Shown one piece after another: positions 19,201-26,123 of a stretch of DNA of 64,000 nt (position 1 is the stretch's first letter; every line of letters begins with the position of its first letter). The DNA comes from Chryseobacterium pennae (GTDB taxonomy: Bacteria > Bacteroidota > Bacteroidia > Flavobacteriales > Weeksellaceae), in NCBI RefSeq assembly GCF_003385515.1, contig NZ_QNVT01000003.1, positions 62,001 to 126,000 on the forward strand, in the 5' to 3' direction. The translations under genes and the position numbers were made by a program. The notes under the pieces were generated by a model. It was not told where the DNA came from and searched no databases. It saw nothing but the letters and a program-made list of their open reading frames with translations.

Positions 19201-19844
19201 GTGGTTTATCCTATACAGGTAACTTATTTGATAATAGGATAACTTCAGCTAACATGAGTATAAGTTACAGATATATGAGATCTTCAGATTCTGAAAATGG
19301 AGTATTTGGAAAGAATTCAATATCTACTTTAGCAGATCCATTAAATGTTGTACTGTCTATTTATGGTTTAAAACCATATGGTCCAGCAAATATTTATAGC
19401 CTTAGTATAATTGCACCCTTATTTGCGCCCAAAAATACATGGATTGGTATTGGGAGCCCAGATGCAATGGATGAATGGGCAAAAAAATATATTAAATTCA
19501 GCGTTGATCCAGATGGACTTTTTATTGATCCTGCAGATCCTAAAATTAGAATAAAAGGGATAACAAATCCAGTTACTGGTAGAATAATATTAGCACCAGG
19601 CCTTTTTAATGGAAAAAGATCAAACTATGGCCTAGCTGAGGTAATAATTCATGAAGTTGGTCATTTTGAGAATTGGAAAAAAAATATATTGCAAGGTAAT
19701 CATCCATTGATCGAAGATTTGAATGAAGTTTCATCCTATCTGAAAGCAGCAGAATGGACAAAAATACCAGATTCGGGAATCTATGATTATTTAAATTCAA
19801 TGTCAGATTATATGTTAATGTTAAATATTAGAATAATAAAATGA
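13275..19844 (+). CDS. SpvB/FG-GAP/RHS polymorphic toxin with metallopeptidase-like tip
   Basis: The 2189-residue protein has a Sec signal (about 1-25) and an SpvB-like N-terminal region (about 28-330, starting SFHDAKGNIEVTQAGQLQYT). At least five Asp-rich FG-GAP/calcium motifs follow, for example GDFDGDGNLDLL near 337, GDFNGDGLFDFL near 548 and DINNDGKTDLI near 672. A long set of YD repeats runs from about 1050 to 1800. The RHS core ends near residue 1890 (GRLYDPLLRRFLNADENIQDP, YNKYGYVMNNPLMYNDPSGEF). RHS shells enclose a variable C-terminal toxin. Here the last 300 residues hold a Gly/Ala-rich linker and HEVGH at residues 2126-2130, the zinc-binding HExxH signature, so the tip is probably a metallopeptidase. 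Its stop overlaps the next start by four bases (ATGA). A Sec signal, rather than PAAR/VgrG, suggests export through the envelope, perhaps with T9SS. Confidence 0.92.
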   Translation: MKNNKRKIKLFLTFILSCISILGLSQTTPPQSFHDAKGNIEVTQAGQLQYTLAIDLPPGIKNTAPNINLVYVSGAGNGLAGYGWNISGLTSISRVGKNLEKDGVKKAVQLDYSDYYSFNGQRLILKSGEYGKDGAEYVTEKYSNIKIKSVGATTGQGWQGPEYWEVTFDDGSQAWYGAITSGSNSARTPIDYNIVKSKDVNGNYITYKYSLENNVTVISSIEWGGNEVLNTPHINKIEFVFLTRPASETAHIKGIYFSQSKMLESVIVSTGDKQYKKYSITYKKDERSFAYRFLDKITILNSNNQESNPVIFTYENPQPSGWVVNETLRPGEKDLTGDFDGDGNLDLLRYYSTITPQISQTGLYLYSDVYGYSNKVFLGNSIDLSDLRYATITNLKKNNTIYSRQGFNTVRQINNPSTTKLDLELSFYSITDDNQLHLDYKKIIPNADYDRSTGSVVANGTRTKIIVLKNVDFNGDGLSEFILQLNDNRCVPINPTDPIPTGKVSKCEATNRYIVIDPDQAVQNNAWYYEISLDNNVNEDAFVDYRMGDFNGDGLFDFLKLTQDKIPLLITFKKNTQGKYESELSSLYSTTIGTLQGLWEDSVVGDYNGDGLSDIMMPNGVISPIWYLYTSKGNSFKEETRTFEPPMKARSVTQENDGRFTILNPRTFIASDINNDGKTDLISLQSSRYYKKHYVQDNNQAVKYVMEHSIMANILPFGTEYHQPYYSYNSSRELYLNQSNLQEEIAPNSSYDVMGVAVDQSIGNMLRKLVLTGPKAFNPNYPDERQIIYTNTYFDTSMAARIKSISQGGITTDIFYKQLDKKNPGLYGTAKTENYPYVEIDQSVGIYVVSGLTQSTMSDKKLKQDFRYRGLTSNILGRGMIGFRKTARSSWYADGFENTKIWSGVEIDPTNDGIPVKEWSIRTNDEAKIFPEDISENNTQLLSFKSTTYQIDKILNGQVVATVSDADKAKAVTAIVPKTNRGKDFLTGSTAESTITYGEYYLPLQSTANINGGYSVKTSTYEYNNNPTGIATGYYIGRIKSKTEVVQAYSDTKSGKEEYTYENNQIKTIKKWNGDNTGNILETYNYDGFGNGIQKLVANSIDSQSQTAKTEYDAKGRFVIKTTDNLGLETHLTYNDWGQVLTQTDPMGNVQTNTYDNWGKLATSKTNLNGLTSYLYERDKNSNTIVTQSKADGDISQTFTNKLGQVYKVSAKASIDGQFISKDTQYDLLGRKIKESEPFFESQGVSKWNVMEYDDSTFPVKVKATAFTGKQTETVISGFTTTVKELNGYGRITSKTTDPLGNVISSTDKGGTIQFSYNAAGNQTQAKYAENSVSTKYDSWGRKSEFNDPSNGVYKYEYTGLGLPKKTISPKGNKEYVYNNLGQLTTQKEFSTIDNGQTTNKTISFIYNEKGLLTKKSGTLKGQVFSTDLTYDPHGRLISSTENSNGKTYKEKGITFDNNGKVISYEKELQSGGTITKFTVENIYNTWNGELFQIKDKNSGKVLWELNGSNAKGQVLKAKLGANEITNVYDSNGFLTAIKHSSQINPAVLQMSYSFDAIKNELKSRTTAGDFNIVESFDYDDNNRLINWTNPITGVKPSTNRNIYDAKGRITGNDQVGSTKFENAAKIYQPTAMALNAAGTQNYNGDLIQTIIYNENNDPVLISGERTRVNFEYGLNGMRQRVEIERLKNPGGGATELKMKGDNIWNPDVPLWQSKLSKVYNEDGSFEVIVDQSTGREKHILYVEGDPYASNVIYLKSFGESTGSYKFLHKDYIGSILAITDEAGNKLEQRHYDAWGNFTHLKLGNAPVTTDRTFIAGASLLIDRGYTGHEHFSEVGIIHMNGRLYDPLLRRFLNADENIQDPMNTQNYNKYGYVMNNPLMYNDPSGEFLMWLAGALVGGYLNGVAANGGNWNPGNWDWERTWSAVLGGAIGGAAVSGALGNISSSAGAIKNFLPGIVSGGLNSAFNGGNFLGGAVGGLSYTGNLFDNRITSANMSISYRYMRSSDSENGVFGKNSISTLADPLNVVLSIYGLKPYGPANIYSLSIIAPLFAPKNTWIGIGSPDAMDEWAKKYIKFSVDPDGLFIDPADPKIRIKGITNPVTGRIILAPGLFNGKRSNYGLAEVIIHEVGHFENWKKNILQGNHPLIEDLNEVSSYLKAAEWTKIPDSGIYDYLNSMSDYMLMLNIRIIK
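18972..19061 (+). repeat. Post-core RHS segment duplicated at 20512-20601
   Basis: These 90 bases, just after the RHS core, recur downstream with three mismatches. They form the likely recombination arm for exchange of the toxin tip. Confidence 0.9.
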
Positions 19845-20362
19845 AAAAAATCATATTAATAACAGCCTGTTTTAGCTTTATTTCTTGCTCTACACAAATG
19901 AAACTAAATAAAAGCAAAAATATTGATATTCTCGTAAAAGTACCTGTAGAGTTAATTGCAAATAAACCAGTAATTTATACCTTAAAAAACAATACTGATA
20001 ATACATATATTATTGATCCATATGGTTTTGTGGGGAAATCATATTGGGAATTGAATAATGAAATATTAAATCCTATAAATTTTTCGAGAGGATATTACTC
20101 TCGGGAGGATGAAGATTGCAGAAATGATTTAATTATTTTGAAACCTAAGCAAAAAATTGATACAATTCTAAGTCTAAATTATATGGAAAGAGGAATATAT
20201 GATTTTTCTAAAACAGGTAATTACAGTAGGAATATTGAATCAAGACATAGTAAAGAGAATGGTATGCCATTAAGTTGTAAACAATATATAAACGCCTTAG
20301 AAAAAAAAGGTTACATTATGCTAGAGGATAATATTGTTGCTAAGATTCCATTTGTGAAATAA
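19841..20362 (+). CDS. Probable immunity lipoprotein for the RHS tip
   Basis: The 173-residue protein starts MKKIILITACFSFISC, a lipoprotein signal (lipobox ISC). The mature part has TYIIDPYGFVGKSYWE, a GYYSR loop, a cysteine before NDLIILKP, and the ending LEKKGYIMLEDNIVAKIP. The start codon overlaps the RHS stop, so translation is coupled, which is the usual layout for toxin and immunity genes. A lipid anchor would place it in the periplasm, where a secreted peptidase tip would act. Its homologue at 20753 follows a broken copy of a related tip, which strengthens the pairing. No enzymatic motif is present, and the family was not otherwise recognised. Confidence 0.82.
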   Translation: MKKIILITACFSFISCSTQMKLNKSKNIDILVKVPVELIANKPVIYTLKNNTDNTYIIDPYGFVGKSYWELNNEILNPINFSRGYYSREDEDCRNDLIILKPKQKIDTILSLNYMERGIYDFSKTGNYSRNIESRHSKENGMPLSCKQYINALEKKGYIMLEDNIVAKIPFVK

Positions 20363-20411
20363 ATGCTTCTATAAATTATTACATAAGCCTGCTTTGAAAA
20401 TATATTCTAAG

Positions 20412-20437
20412 CAAAAGTAGGGGAAATTCTACTTTTG
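20412..20437 (+). terminator. Terminator-like hairpin after the toxin/immunity pair
   Basis: Nine-base arms (20412-20420 and 20429-20437) enclose an eight-base loop and are followed by a T-rich stretch, 50 bases after the immunity gene. Confidence 0.65.
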
Positions 20438-20508
20438 TCTTCTTAAAAATTTATTGATACTCATACTTACGTAACGATCTAAATAGTGTATTCAAAGACT
20501 TTAGTAAG

Positions 20509-20750
20509 GGGTATTTAAATGGCGTAGCTGCCAATGGTGGAAACTGGAATACCGGAAACTGGGATTGGAAAAAAACATGGAGTGCCGTTCTGGGAGGTGC
20601 TGCTGTTTCAGGTGCATCACGCAAGAACTAAAGGAGTTGTCAGCTTATAGAGCTTCTGCCAAGTGGACAGGGTTTATGGAGAAACAAGGATTTGTTCATT
20701 TACAAAACGCTATTGAATATTTTTTAACACTGTCTAAAATTAAATTTTAA
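20509..20750 (+). pseudogene. Orphan RHS tip remnant (core arm joined to a toxin tail)
   Basis: The first part (20512-20601) repeats the post-core segment of the big RHS gene at 18972-19061 with three mismatches and translates to GYLNGVAANGGNWNTGNWDW..., ending at a stop after GASRKN. From about 20618, in another frame, the sequence reads QELKELSAYRASAKWTGF and then runs to a stop at 20750. That tail matches the end of the intact toxin tip (EDLNEVSSYLKAAEWTKI). The fragment is therefore a second RHS-tip cassette that lost its middle, including any HExxH motif, and is out of frame across the join. It has no start or core of its own. The following gene is a homologue of the immunity gene. Confidence 0.88.
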
Positions 20751-20752
20751 TT

Positions 20753-21280
20753 ATGAGAAAAATTGTTTTATTACCTTTTTGTTTTTTATTTATTTTTTGC
20801 TCGAATCAAATTAAGTTGAATAAAGGAAAAGATATTGATATTATTTTTCCGTTAAAACGTATTGATATACAGTCAACAGAAGTTACCAAGGAAGTTATAA
20901 AAAATAATACCAATACTACCTATATTATTGATCCTTTAGGTTTTTATGGAAAATCTTTTGTGTTAGAAAATGGAAAAGTATTAGATCCTTATTCATATTT
21001 TAAAAGTGGATATTATTCTAGGAATGATAGATTGTGCCACGAAGATTTGATTATTTTAGAACCATTTCAAACAATACATCATCCCATAATCTTCGATAAA
21101 AATAATCGAGCAGTTTATAGGTATACAAAACCTAATAACTACGAGGAGGTTATTAAATCCGTTCACAACAGATATAATGCCACAATTTTAGGTTGTGAAT
21201 CTTATGTCAAAGACTTAGAGGCTAGAGGTTATAAGGTTCTAGAAGATAGTATAGTAACTAAAATTCCTTTACAGCCTTGA
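20753..21280 (+). CDS. Orphan immunity lipoprotein, paralogue of 19841 gene
   Basis: The 175-residue protein begins MRKIVLLPFCFLFIFC (lipobox-like IFC). It aligns along its length with the preceding immunity candidate: TYIIDPLGFYGKSF, SGYYSRNDRLCHEDLIILEP and the ending LEARGYKVLEDSIVTKIP. It starts two bases after the stop of the truncated RHS tail, as expected if it once was the partner of that tip. The first third differs more than the rest, so it may recognise a different tip variant. Whether it is still transcribed is unclear because no promoter could be pointed out. Confidence 0.85.
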   Translation: MRKIVLLPFCFLFIFCSNQIKLNKGKDIDIIFPLKRIDIQSTEVTKEVIKNNTNTTYIIDPLGFYGKSFVLENGKVLDPYSYFKSGYYSRNDRLCHEDLIILEPFQTIHHPIIFDKNNRAVYRYTKPNNYEEVIKSVHNRYNATILGCESYVKDLEARGYKVLEDSIVTKIPLQP

Positions 21281-21525
21281 TATCTTATTAGAAAAAAGCT
21301 TTTAAAAGGGAAAAATATAACATTAATAAGATTTGTGAAAAAGTTTAAGATTACTATTCAAAAAAAGTGGTTGTTTGATTAAAATTAATATATCAAATAA
21401 AAGTAATCAATTAAATAATCCACCAAAATCGGGAATTCTTGCCTTTGGTTTTTACACTTTTGTTTTAACTGATTAAATAATTGAGTCAAAACATAAATCA
21501 TTTCAGATATTATAAAATTAAAGAA

Positions 21526-22011
21526 TCACCTGTTTTCACGGAGCTTATTATTCAGCAATACCAATAATTCCTTTTTTCCGGGTTCCAAAACATCCGTATC
21601 AATCATTAGGATATCAGGTTTAGGAGAAAAAATACTTTTGATAAAATGCAGAAGCTTATTTTTATCCTTATATTTTTCCAGGTTTTTGGGTTTGATAAAG
21701 ATATGGTTAGATCTGTAAAAACCTGATTCAAAACTTTCAATCTCCTTCCAGCTTAAAAATAGCGGACTTGACAGAGTAGAATTCAGGATACCTTTATCAT
21801 TCATTTCCAATCCCGAAGTGCCGCTGTTAGCTCTGGTCAGCTGCCTGTATCGGATGTAAAGGATATATAATATGATAGAAATCCATAAGACCGAAACCCA
21901 TTGTATGATAAAATCCTCGTTCATCAGTAGGTAAACAAAAAAAGATATTCCCAGCAGACAAAGGATAATGCTGATGATAATATTGCTTTTTCTGAATTTA
22001 ATTTTGGTCAT
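21526..22011 (-). CDS. Small membrane protein, STM3941-like
   Basis: The 161-residue protein has two N-terminal transmembrane helices (about 11-31 and 37-53), then a cytoplasmic PH-like beta domain with the pattern LEMNDKGILNSTLSSPLFLSWKEIESFE and IFIKPKNLEKYKDKN. That combination resembles proteins annotated as the STM3941 family, which often lie near effector/immunity genes in Bacteroidota. Function is unknown. It is 41 bases downstream of the PQQ-propeller gene on the same strand and may share a transcript with it. Confidence 0.7.
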   Translation of the reverse strand: MTKIKFRKSNIIISIILCLLGISFFVYLLMNEDFIIQWVSVLWISIILYILYIRYRQLTRANSGTSGLEMNDKGILNSTLSSPLFLSWKEIESFESGFYRSNHIFIKPKNLEKYKDKNKLLHFIKSIFSPKPDILMIDTDVLEPGKKELLVLLNNKLRENR

Positions 22012-22052
22012 GTCTTTTCTTTCAGATCAAATTATAAAACCTGTTGAGGTAT

Positions 22053-23360
22053 TTATTTTGAAATATACTGTATCTGCAGATTATTGTATTCATTATTATT
22101 GAATGCTTTTACAACTACTAATTTTGCTGTTTTGGAAGCCGTGTCAAAAACTTCAATTCCCTGTTGGGTAACATATATAAAATGAGTTTTATCGATAGAT
22201 TTTATATCAGAAACCGGAATGTTTTTCACACGGAATTCCGTGTAATTTTCCCCATTAGTATCCATATAAAAAATATCTTTTGCAGTATTACCAATGATTT
22301 TATCACCACTAATTGTCCAGTTCTTTATTTCTGAAGGTAAAATTTTTCTCCATTTCATTTTTCCATTATCAGCATTGATCGCAAAAAGGCAAGTCTTACC
22401 ATTAATAGGAAGCCCGAATTCTACATATAAAGTACCATCTTCCAAAAAGAATTTGTTGCTTTTGTGTGAACCATAAGTTTTATCCTGGAATACCCATTTG
22501 AAAACTTTTGGGTTTTGAATAAAGGTGTTATTAGGATCAGAAATATCTCCAGCAGGCAGATTGCCATCTTTGTTAAGGTGTAAAGCATAAATATTTCCAC
22601 CATCTTCAGCAATAAACAGATTCTCTCCATCAGTCTGGATCTGACTGTATGTAGTATTGGTAAACTGATTAGGTTCATGATGCTGTTTTGGTTGGCCGGC
22701 TATTTCCACATCGCCGTCAAACATTCCGTAGGAAGTATCCGTACCACTTGGCCTGCTGTATTTGTTAAGGAAAACAGCAGAGTTCACAAAATAAGAATCA
22801 CGGTATTTTACAGGCGCAAAATAATTGTATACTGTGGGCAATTCACTCAGCCATGTTCTTTCTCCTTTCTCCCTGTTGAAATTGTATAGCCACGCACGCT
22901 TTACATATTCCGGTTGCCCGGCAGATACCATCAGGATATTCTCACCATCCACTAAAGGCTTAGCCATGAATAAAGGAACTAACGGGCGCAGTACTGCAGC
23001 TTCAGCATTCCTGTCATTGCTCATACTCATTGGAGTGCCCTCATTTCCATAAATCTGTTGCTGCCAGATAATTTTTCCGGTATTAAGATCAAAATTGATG
23101 AACTTTCCACTTTCAAAAGGCATAAAAATATTCTGTCCGTCCAAAGTAAAAAGGTTTCTGTTGCCAGCCGAGTCTATCGGGCTTTTATATTGCCAGGCAA
23201 TCCTGTTTTTATCAAGATCAAAATTAAAAATATTCCCTTCTGTAGCTACAAGTAGAGTTGTGTGTTCCACCTTATTTGGAGTTGCTTTCTGGGTATTGTT
23301 ATGACAGCTCCAGAGAACTGATGCTGAAATAAGGAGTATTAGTTTTTTGATCTTGTTCAT
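22053..23360 (-). CDS. PQQ-like beta-propeller lipoprotein
   Basis: The 435-residue protein starts with a signal ending SVLWSC (lipobox). Repeating blades carry the WxxxT/S-like pattern of PQQ/quinoprotein propellers (NRIAWQYKSPIDSAGNRN, GKIIWQQQIYGNEG, GKMKWRKILPSEIKNWTISGD), each with an alternating DG/N turn (TLDGQNIFMPFESGKFINFD). No enzyme motif for a PQQ dehydrogenase is seen, so this is more likely a structural or binding propeller than a redox enzyme. It lies eight bases downstream of the ankyrin gene, so the two are co-transcribed. An envelope location follows from the lipobox. Confidence 0.78.
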   Translation of the reverse strand: MNKIKKLILLISASVLWSCHNNTQKATPNKVEHTTLLVATEGNIFNFDLDKNRIAWQYKSPIDSAGNRNLFTLDGQNIFMPFESGKFINFDLNTGKIIWQQQIYGNEGTPMSMSNDRNAEAAVLRPLVPLFMAKPLVDGENILMVSAGQPEYVKRAWLYNFNREKGERTWLSELPTVYNYFAPVKYRDSYFVNSAVFLNKYSRPSGTDTSYGMFDGDVEIAGQPKQHHEPNQFTNTTYSQIQTDGENLFIAEDGGNIYALHLNKDGNLPAGDISDPNNTFIQNPKVFKWVFQDKTYGSHKSNKFFLEDGTLYVEFGLPINGKTCLFAINADNGKMKWRKILPSEIKNWTISGDKIIGNTAKDIFYMDTNGENYTEFRVKNIPVSDIKSIDKTHFIYVTQQGIEVFDTASKTAKLVVVKAFNNNEYNNLQIQYISK

Positions 23361-23367
23361 GGATGTT

Positions 23368-24090
23368 TTATTTCAAAAGTTTCAAAAGTTCTGCATTTTT
23401 ATTGGCTTTGGCCATTTGTAGGGCTGTTTTCCCTGAAACGGTTCCGTTATCAGTTTCAAAAGTGATTCTTGATTTTTTATCAGCTCCCTGAGACAGAAGG
23501 TATTTTGCAATTTCAGTGTCATTCTTTTCTACAGCCAATAATAAAGCATTGTATCCGTCATAGTCAAAGAAATCCATAGGGGAATCCTTTTTCTTCAGCG
23601 GAAGCTTTTTGATGAATTCCAGATCCTTGCTTTTTACAGCAAGCAATAAAAGTTTTCCCGGATCTTCATTATCAATGATCTGTGGCTGGTGATTCAGATA
23701 GAGTTCCTTTGCAATTCCAAAATTTTCATAGAAGATAGCAGTGTATAATGCATTTTTCGCATAAGCTCCTTTTTGGATAAGATAGAAAGTAATTTCCGGA
23801 CTTCCATATTCAATAGCACCATCTACCAATTTTTTTTCCGCAGTGATGTTGGCTCCTTTCTCTACCAAGTATTTAACCATAGGGAAGTTCTTTTTCCAGA
23901 TAGCTGCCAATACAGGTGCTGTTTGTTCAGGAAGTGTGGTTTTAATTGGAAATCCCTGATCTACTATTTTCTTTACCAATGGAAAATTATTCTCACGGAT
24001 AGCGGTATAGAAAGAATCAGTCTGCTGTTTATTTTGGGCACTTAATAATGAAGATAAACATAAGATAACGGATATTCCGAACTTTTTCAT
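23368..24090 (-). CDS. Exported ankyrin-repeat protein
   Basis: The 240-residue protein has a signal peptide (about 1-18, SLLSAQ) and then about six ankyrin repeats to the C terminus. Diagnostic pieces are FPLVKKIVDQGFPIKTTLPEQTAPVLAAIW, NFPMVKYLVEKGANI, GYNALLLAVEKNDTEIAKYLLSQGADK and GKTALQMAKANKNAELLKLLK. Exported ankyrin proteins in bacteria are often binding partners or immunity proteins of toxins. The eight-base spacing to the PQQ-propeller gene suggests that the two proteins act together, but the partner is unknown. Confidence 0.85.
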   Translation of the reverse strand: MKKFGISVILCLSSLLSAQNKQQTDSFYTAIRENNFPLVKKIVDQGFPIKTTLPEQTAPVLAAIWKKNFPMVKYLVEKGANITAEKKLVDGAIEYGSPEITFYLIQKGAYAKNALYTAIFYENFGIAKELYLNHQPQIIDNEDPGKLLLLAVKSKDLEFIKKLPLKKKDSPMDFFDYDGYNALLLAVEKNDTEIAKYLLSQGADKKSRITFETDNGTVSGKTALQMAKANKNAELLKLLK

Positions 24091-24155
24091 TTCAGGTATA
24101 ATTTTAATAGGGGATAAAAAATAATTAATTTCAGAGATTACGGTAAACAGGAGGT

Positions 24156-24833
24156 TTATATGATTTCATTTTTCCATTCCTGAGCCAGCGCTTCCACATA
24201 ATCTGCAAAACTGATGATATTATGGAATGTATGAAAAGTATATTCCGGCTGATTTTCAAGAAAATCTACATTGTCAAAAGCATGATCATGGGAGAAAAGA
24301 AAAACTTCTTTTGTTTGGGGCTCATATACAGTAGTTGCGCCATTAGCTTCTACTACAAAGCTGATGAAGTTTTTATAATCCATTGGCGGCTTGTTCTCAT
24401 CGCTGCACTGTTCCTCGTAATAGTCGTTCCAATCATTAATTCCTGCTGAGCATTCTGATCCGGTGAACATAAACTCCTGATTATTTGAAAAACTTGGATC
24501 AGGCTGATTAAAAGACTCCCGGATACCGCCAATTTCGTTGAGTAACAGTTTGTGTTCTTCAATAAAAGGAAGGGGTGAGGTAAAACCAGATTCTGCTTTG
24601 GTTAACCAACCGAAAATTTCATTGTTTTTATTGGTCCAGGAAAAAAGATGATGAGGCTGATGATCAATATCCAAGCTCAGAACCCTTGCCTGAGTGACTA
24701 ATTCTGTAAGAATGGGAAAGGTATCTGTAAACTTTGAGGATAATCTGATTTTCGTTTCTGAAACGGTATCAATTTGAGAAGGGTGAATAAGCCACGACAA
24801 ATGCTCTTTAAAAGCTTCAAAATCTGTATTCAT
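24156..24833 (-). CDS. SMI1/KNR4 (SUKH)-like protein
   Basis: The 225-residue cytoplasmic protein has features of the SUKH fold: LLLNEIGGIRESF in the middle, FISFVVEANGATTVYEPQTKEVFLFSHDHAFDNVDFL later, and an ending helix FADYVEALAQEWKNEI. SUKH proteins are widespread immunity proteins for polymorphic toxins. The assignment rests on pattern only, and the N-terminal 100 residues are less typical. The gene is alone on its strand apart from the co-directional ankyrin gene 66 bases downstream. Its presence near the RHS locus is suggestive, though it is separated from it by more than 2.8 kb. Confidence 0.55.
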   Translation of the reverse strand: MNTDFEAFKEHLSWLIHPSQIDTVSETKIRLSSKFTDTFPILTELVTQARVLSLDIDHQPHHLFSWTNKNNEIFGWLTKAESGFTSPLPFIEEHKLLLNEIGGIRESFNQPDPSFSNNQEFMFTGSECSAGINDWNDYYEEQCSDENKPPMDYKNFISFVVEANGATTVYEPQTKEVFLFSHDHAFDNVDFLENQPEYTFHTFHNIISFADYVEALAQEWKNEII

Positions 24834-24949
24834 GATGTAATTTGATAGTCAAAGATACAGCTTTTACAGTGAATAAAAGGGAGAAAACAGGCAAACCCAT
24901 GATGAAAAAGCAGTCCACCACAGGTTTGATCGTAAAGTGATTAATCAGA

Positions 24950-25303
24950 TTAAAGGATTTCCACCTCTTCCGGAACCATAAACAGAATAATACATCCATT
25001 TTCCGATTGCACGGAATGTTTGAAGTTGGGAGGAGTGTACAGATAATCTCCCTTTTCCAGATTTCCGCCTGCGATAGTTGCATCACCTTCCAGAATGAAA
25101 AGTTCTTCACCTGCCGGATGGTTATGATAAGGATAGCTTGCTCCCGGTTCAAATTTTAAAAGGATGGTGGTAGATCTGTTTTGCTCAGGATCAAATTTTA
25201 AGGACTTTACAAAAATACCTTCATAATGAACTCCTTTCTCAATTAAAGGCTGCCATTCTTTTTGTCCGGTTTTTACAATGTAATTGTTGATGTTTGTGCT
25301 CAT
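24950..25303 (-). CDS. Cupin-domain protein
   Basis: The 117-residue protein is one cupin domain, with metal-site motif 1 PYHNHPAGEELFILEGDATI (two His and a Glu) and motif 2 KGDYLYTPPNFKHSV (final His). The N terminus WQPLIEKGVHYEGIFVKSL resembles the ChrR anti-sigma cupin branch that binds zinc and responds to oxidants, but no anti-sigma domain is attached. It probably binds a divalent metal and acts as a small dioxygenase or sensor. It is 21 bases downstream of the DoxX-like gene and is probably expressed with it. Confidence 0.85.
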   Translation of the reverse strand: MSTNINNYIVKTGQKEWQPLIEKGVHYEGIFVKSLKFDPEQNRSTTILLKFEPGASYPYHNHPAGEELFILEGDATIAGGNLEKGDYLYTPPNFKHSVQSENGCIILFMVPEEVEIL

Positions 25304-25324
25304 GATATAGTATGTTTTAAATTA

Positions 25325-25744
25325 TTATTCGTGTGAAAATTGATCTAAAGACCATAAATAGCGGGGAAAGGTACTCAGTAAAAATGCTCCCGCACTGAAT
25401 ACAAAAACAGAATAATCCAAAGCCTCTTTACATCCGAAAGAAATACTCATGGCAGTTCCAAACAGGAAAGTAAGAACAGATGCGGCGAGTGATGTTTTAC
25501 GCACCTGATATCCTGTCAGCAGTAAAATACCAATAATTAATTCTGCAGTAGTAGATAATACAGCAAGTGTTGGAGCCCATGAAGAAGGGAAAAATGAATT
25601 CACTTCAGCAGTATAGCTCACAAAGTTTTTCCATCCTGAAGAGTGTATTCCCCAAAGATTAAGCCGGCTGGCTACAGCAGATAAAAATCCGGATGCTAAT
25701 GCTATTCTTAATAAAAAAACTGCGATGTCCTGTCTTGTTTTCAT
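25325..25744 (-). CDS. DoxX-like membrane protein
   Basis: The ATG at 25744 (MKTRQDIAVFLLRIALASGF) is preferred over the longer frame because it begins at the conserved start of the first helix. The 139-residue protein has four transmembrane segments, beginning with ALASGFLSAVASRLNLWG and followed by TLAVLSTTAELIIGILLLTGYQVRKTSLAA and the last helix near VFVFSAGAFLLS. The pattern fits the DoxX/MauE superfamily. DoxX proteins are associated with oxidative-stress or thiol complexes, but the role here is unknown. It pairs with the cupin downstream. Confidence 0.8.
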   Translation of the reverse strand: MKTRQDIAVFLLRIALASGFLSAVASRLNLWGIHSSGWKNFVSYTAEVNSFFPSSWAPTLAVLSTTAELIIGILLLTGYQVRKTSLAASVLTFLFGTAMSISFGCKEALDYSVFVFSAGAFLLSTFPRYLWSLDQFSHE

Positions 25745-26123
25745 GAAGTAATTTTTAGGTCTTAATGACAGGTACAAAGTTCAGTGAAAGAGCTCGCCTA
25801 AAGAATAGACGATTCCGGGAAAAGCATAGAATATTTGACTGATTTTGGAATTCAGGTAAATCAATTATATTGGATCAGTTCCAAAATCCGGAAGTGTAAT
25901 ATTGTCTGTATGTGGTTGATTTTTAATGGAAACGAAAGGCTTTAAAAAACTTATGTTAGATTTTTACGAGGCAAAGATGGAATCTGCTTTATTGATTCGA
26001 TGAAACGGCTGGATAACATTCGCTTCAGCAAAATCGATTATTAATGGATTAAACTCTTTATATTAATAAAATAGCTTCTATAGTCTTCAGAAACTTCCCA
26101 CTTCCCACATCCGGCTTTTACAC
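25745..26123. other. Intergenic region with possible gene debris
   Basis: Two short frames on the plus strand join only after a frameshift: METKGFKKLMLDFYEA from 25926, then KDGICFIDSMKRLDNIRFSK to a stop at 26044. This may be a remnant of a small gene. The 3-prime part (about 26089-26119) resembles one end of the dispersed repeat seen near 7840. No RNA gene or clear terminator was seen. Confidence 0.3.

Noticed and set aside
18972..20601. The duplicated RHS segment as a direct repeat of an insertion element
   Set aside because: The repeated piece is coding RHS sequence with a matching tip tail and immunity homologue; a displaced tip cassette explains it without a transposon.
20565..20750. 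61-residue ORF as a genuine small gene
   Set aside because: Its first third is a shifted-frame reading of the duplicated RHS arm and its remainder matches the tail of the toxin tip, so it is treated as cassette debris.
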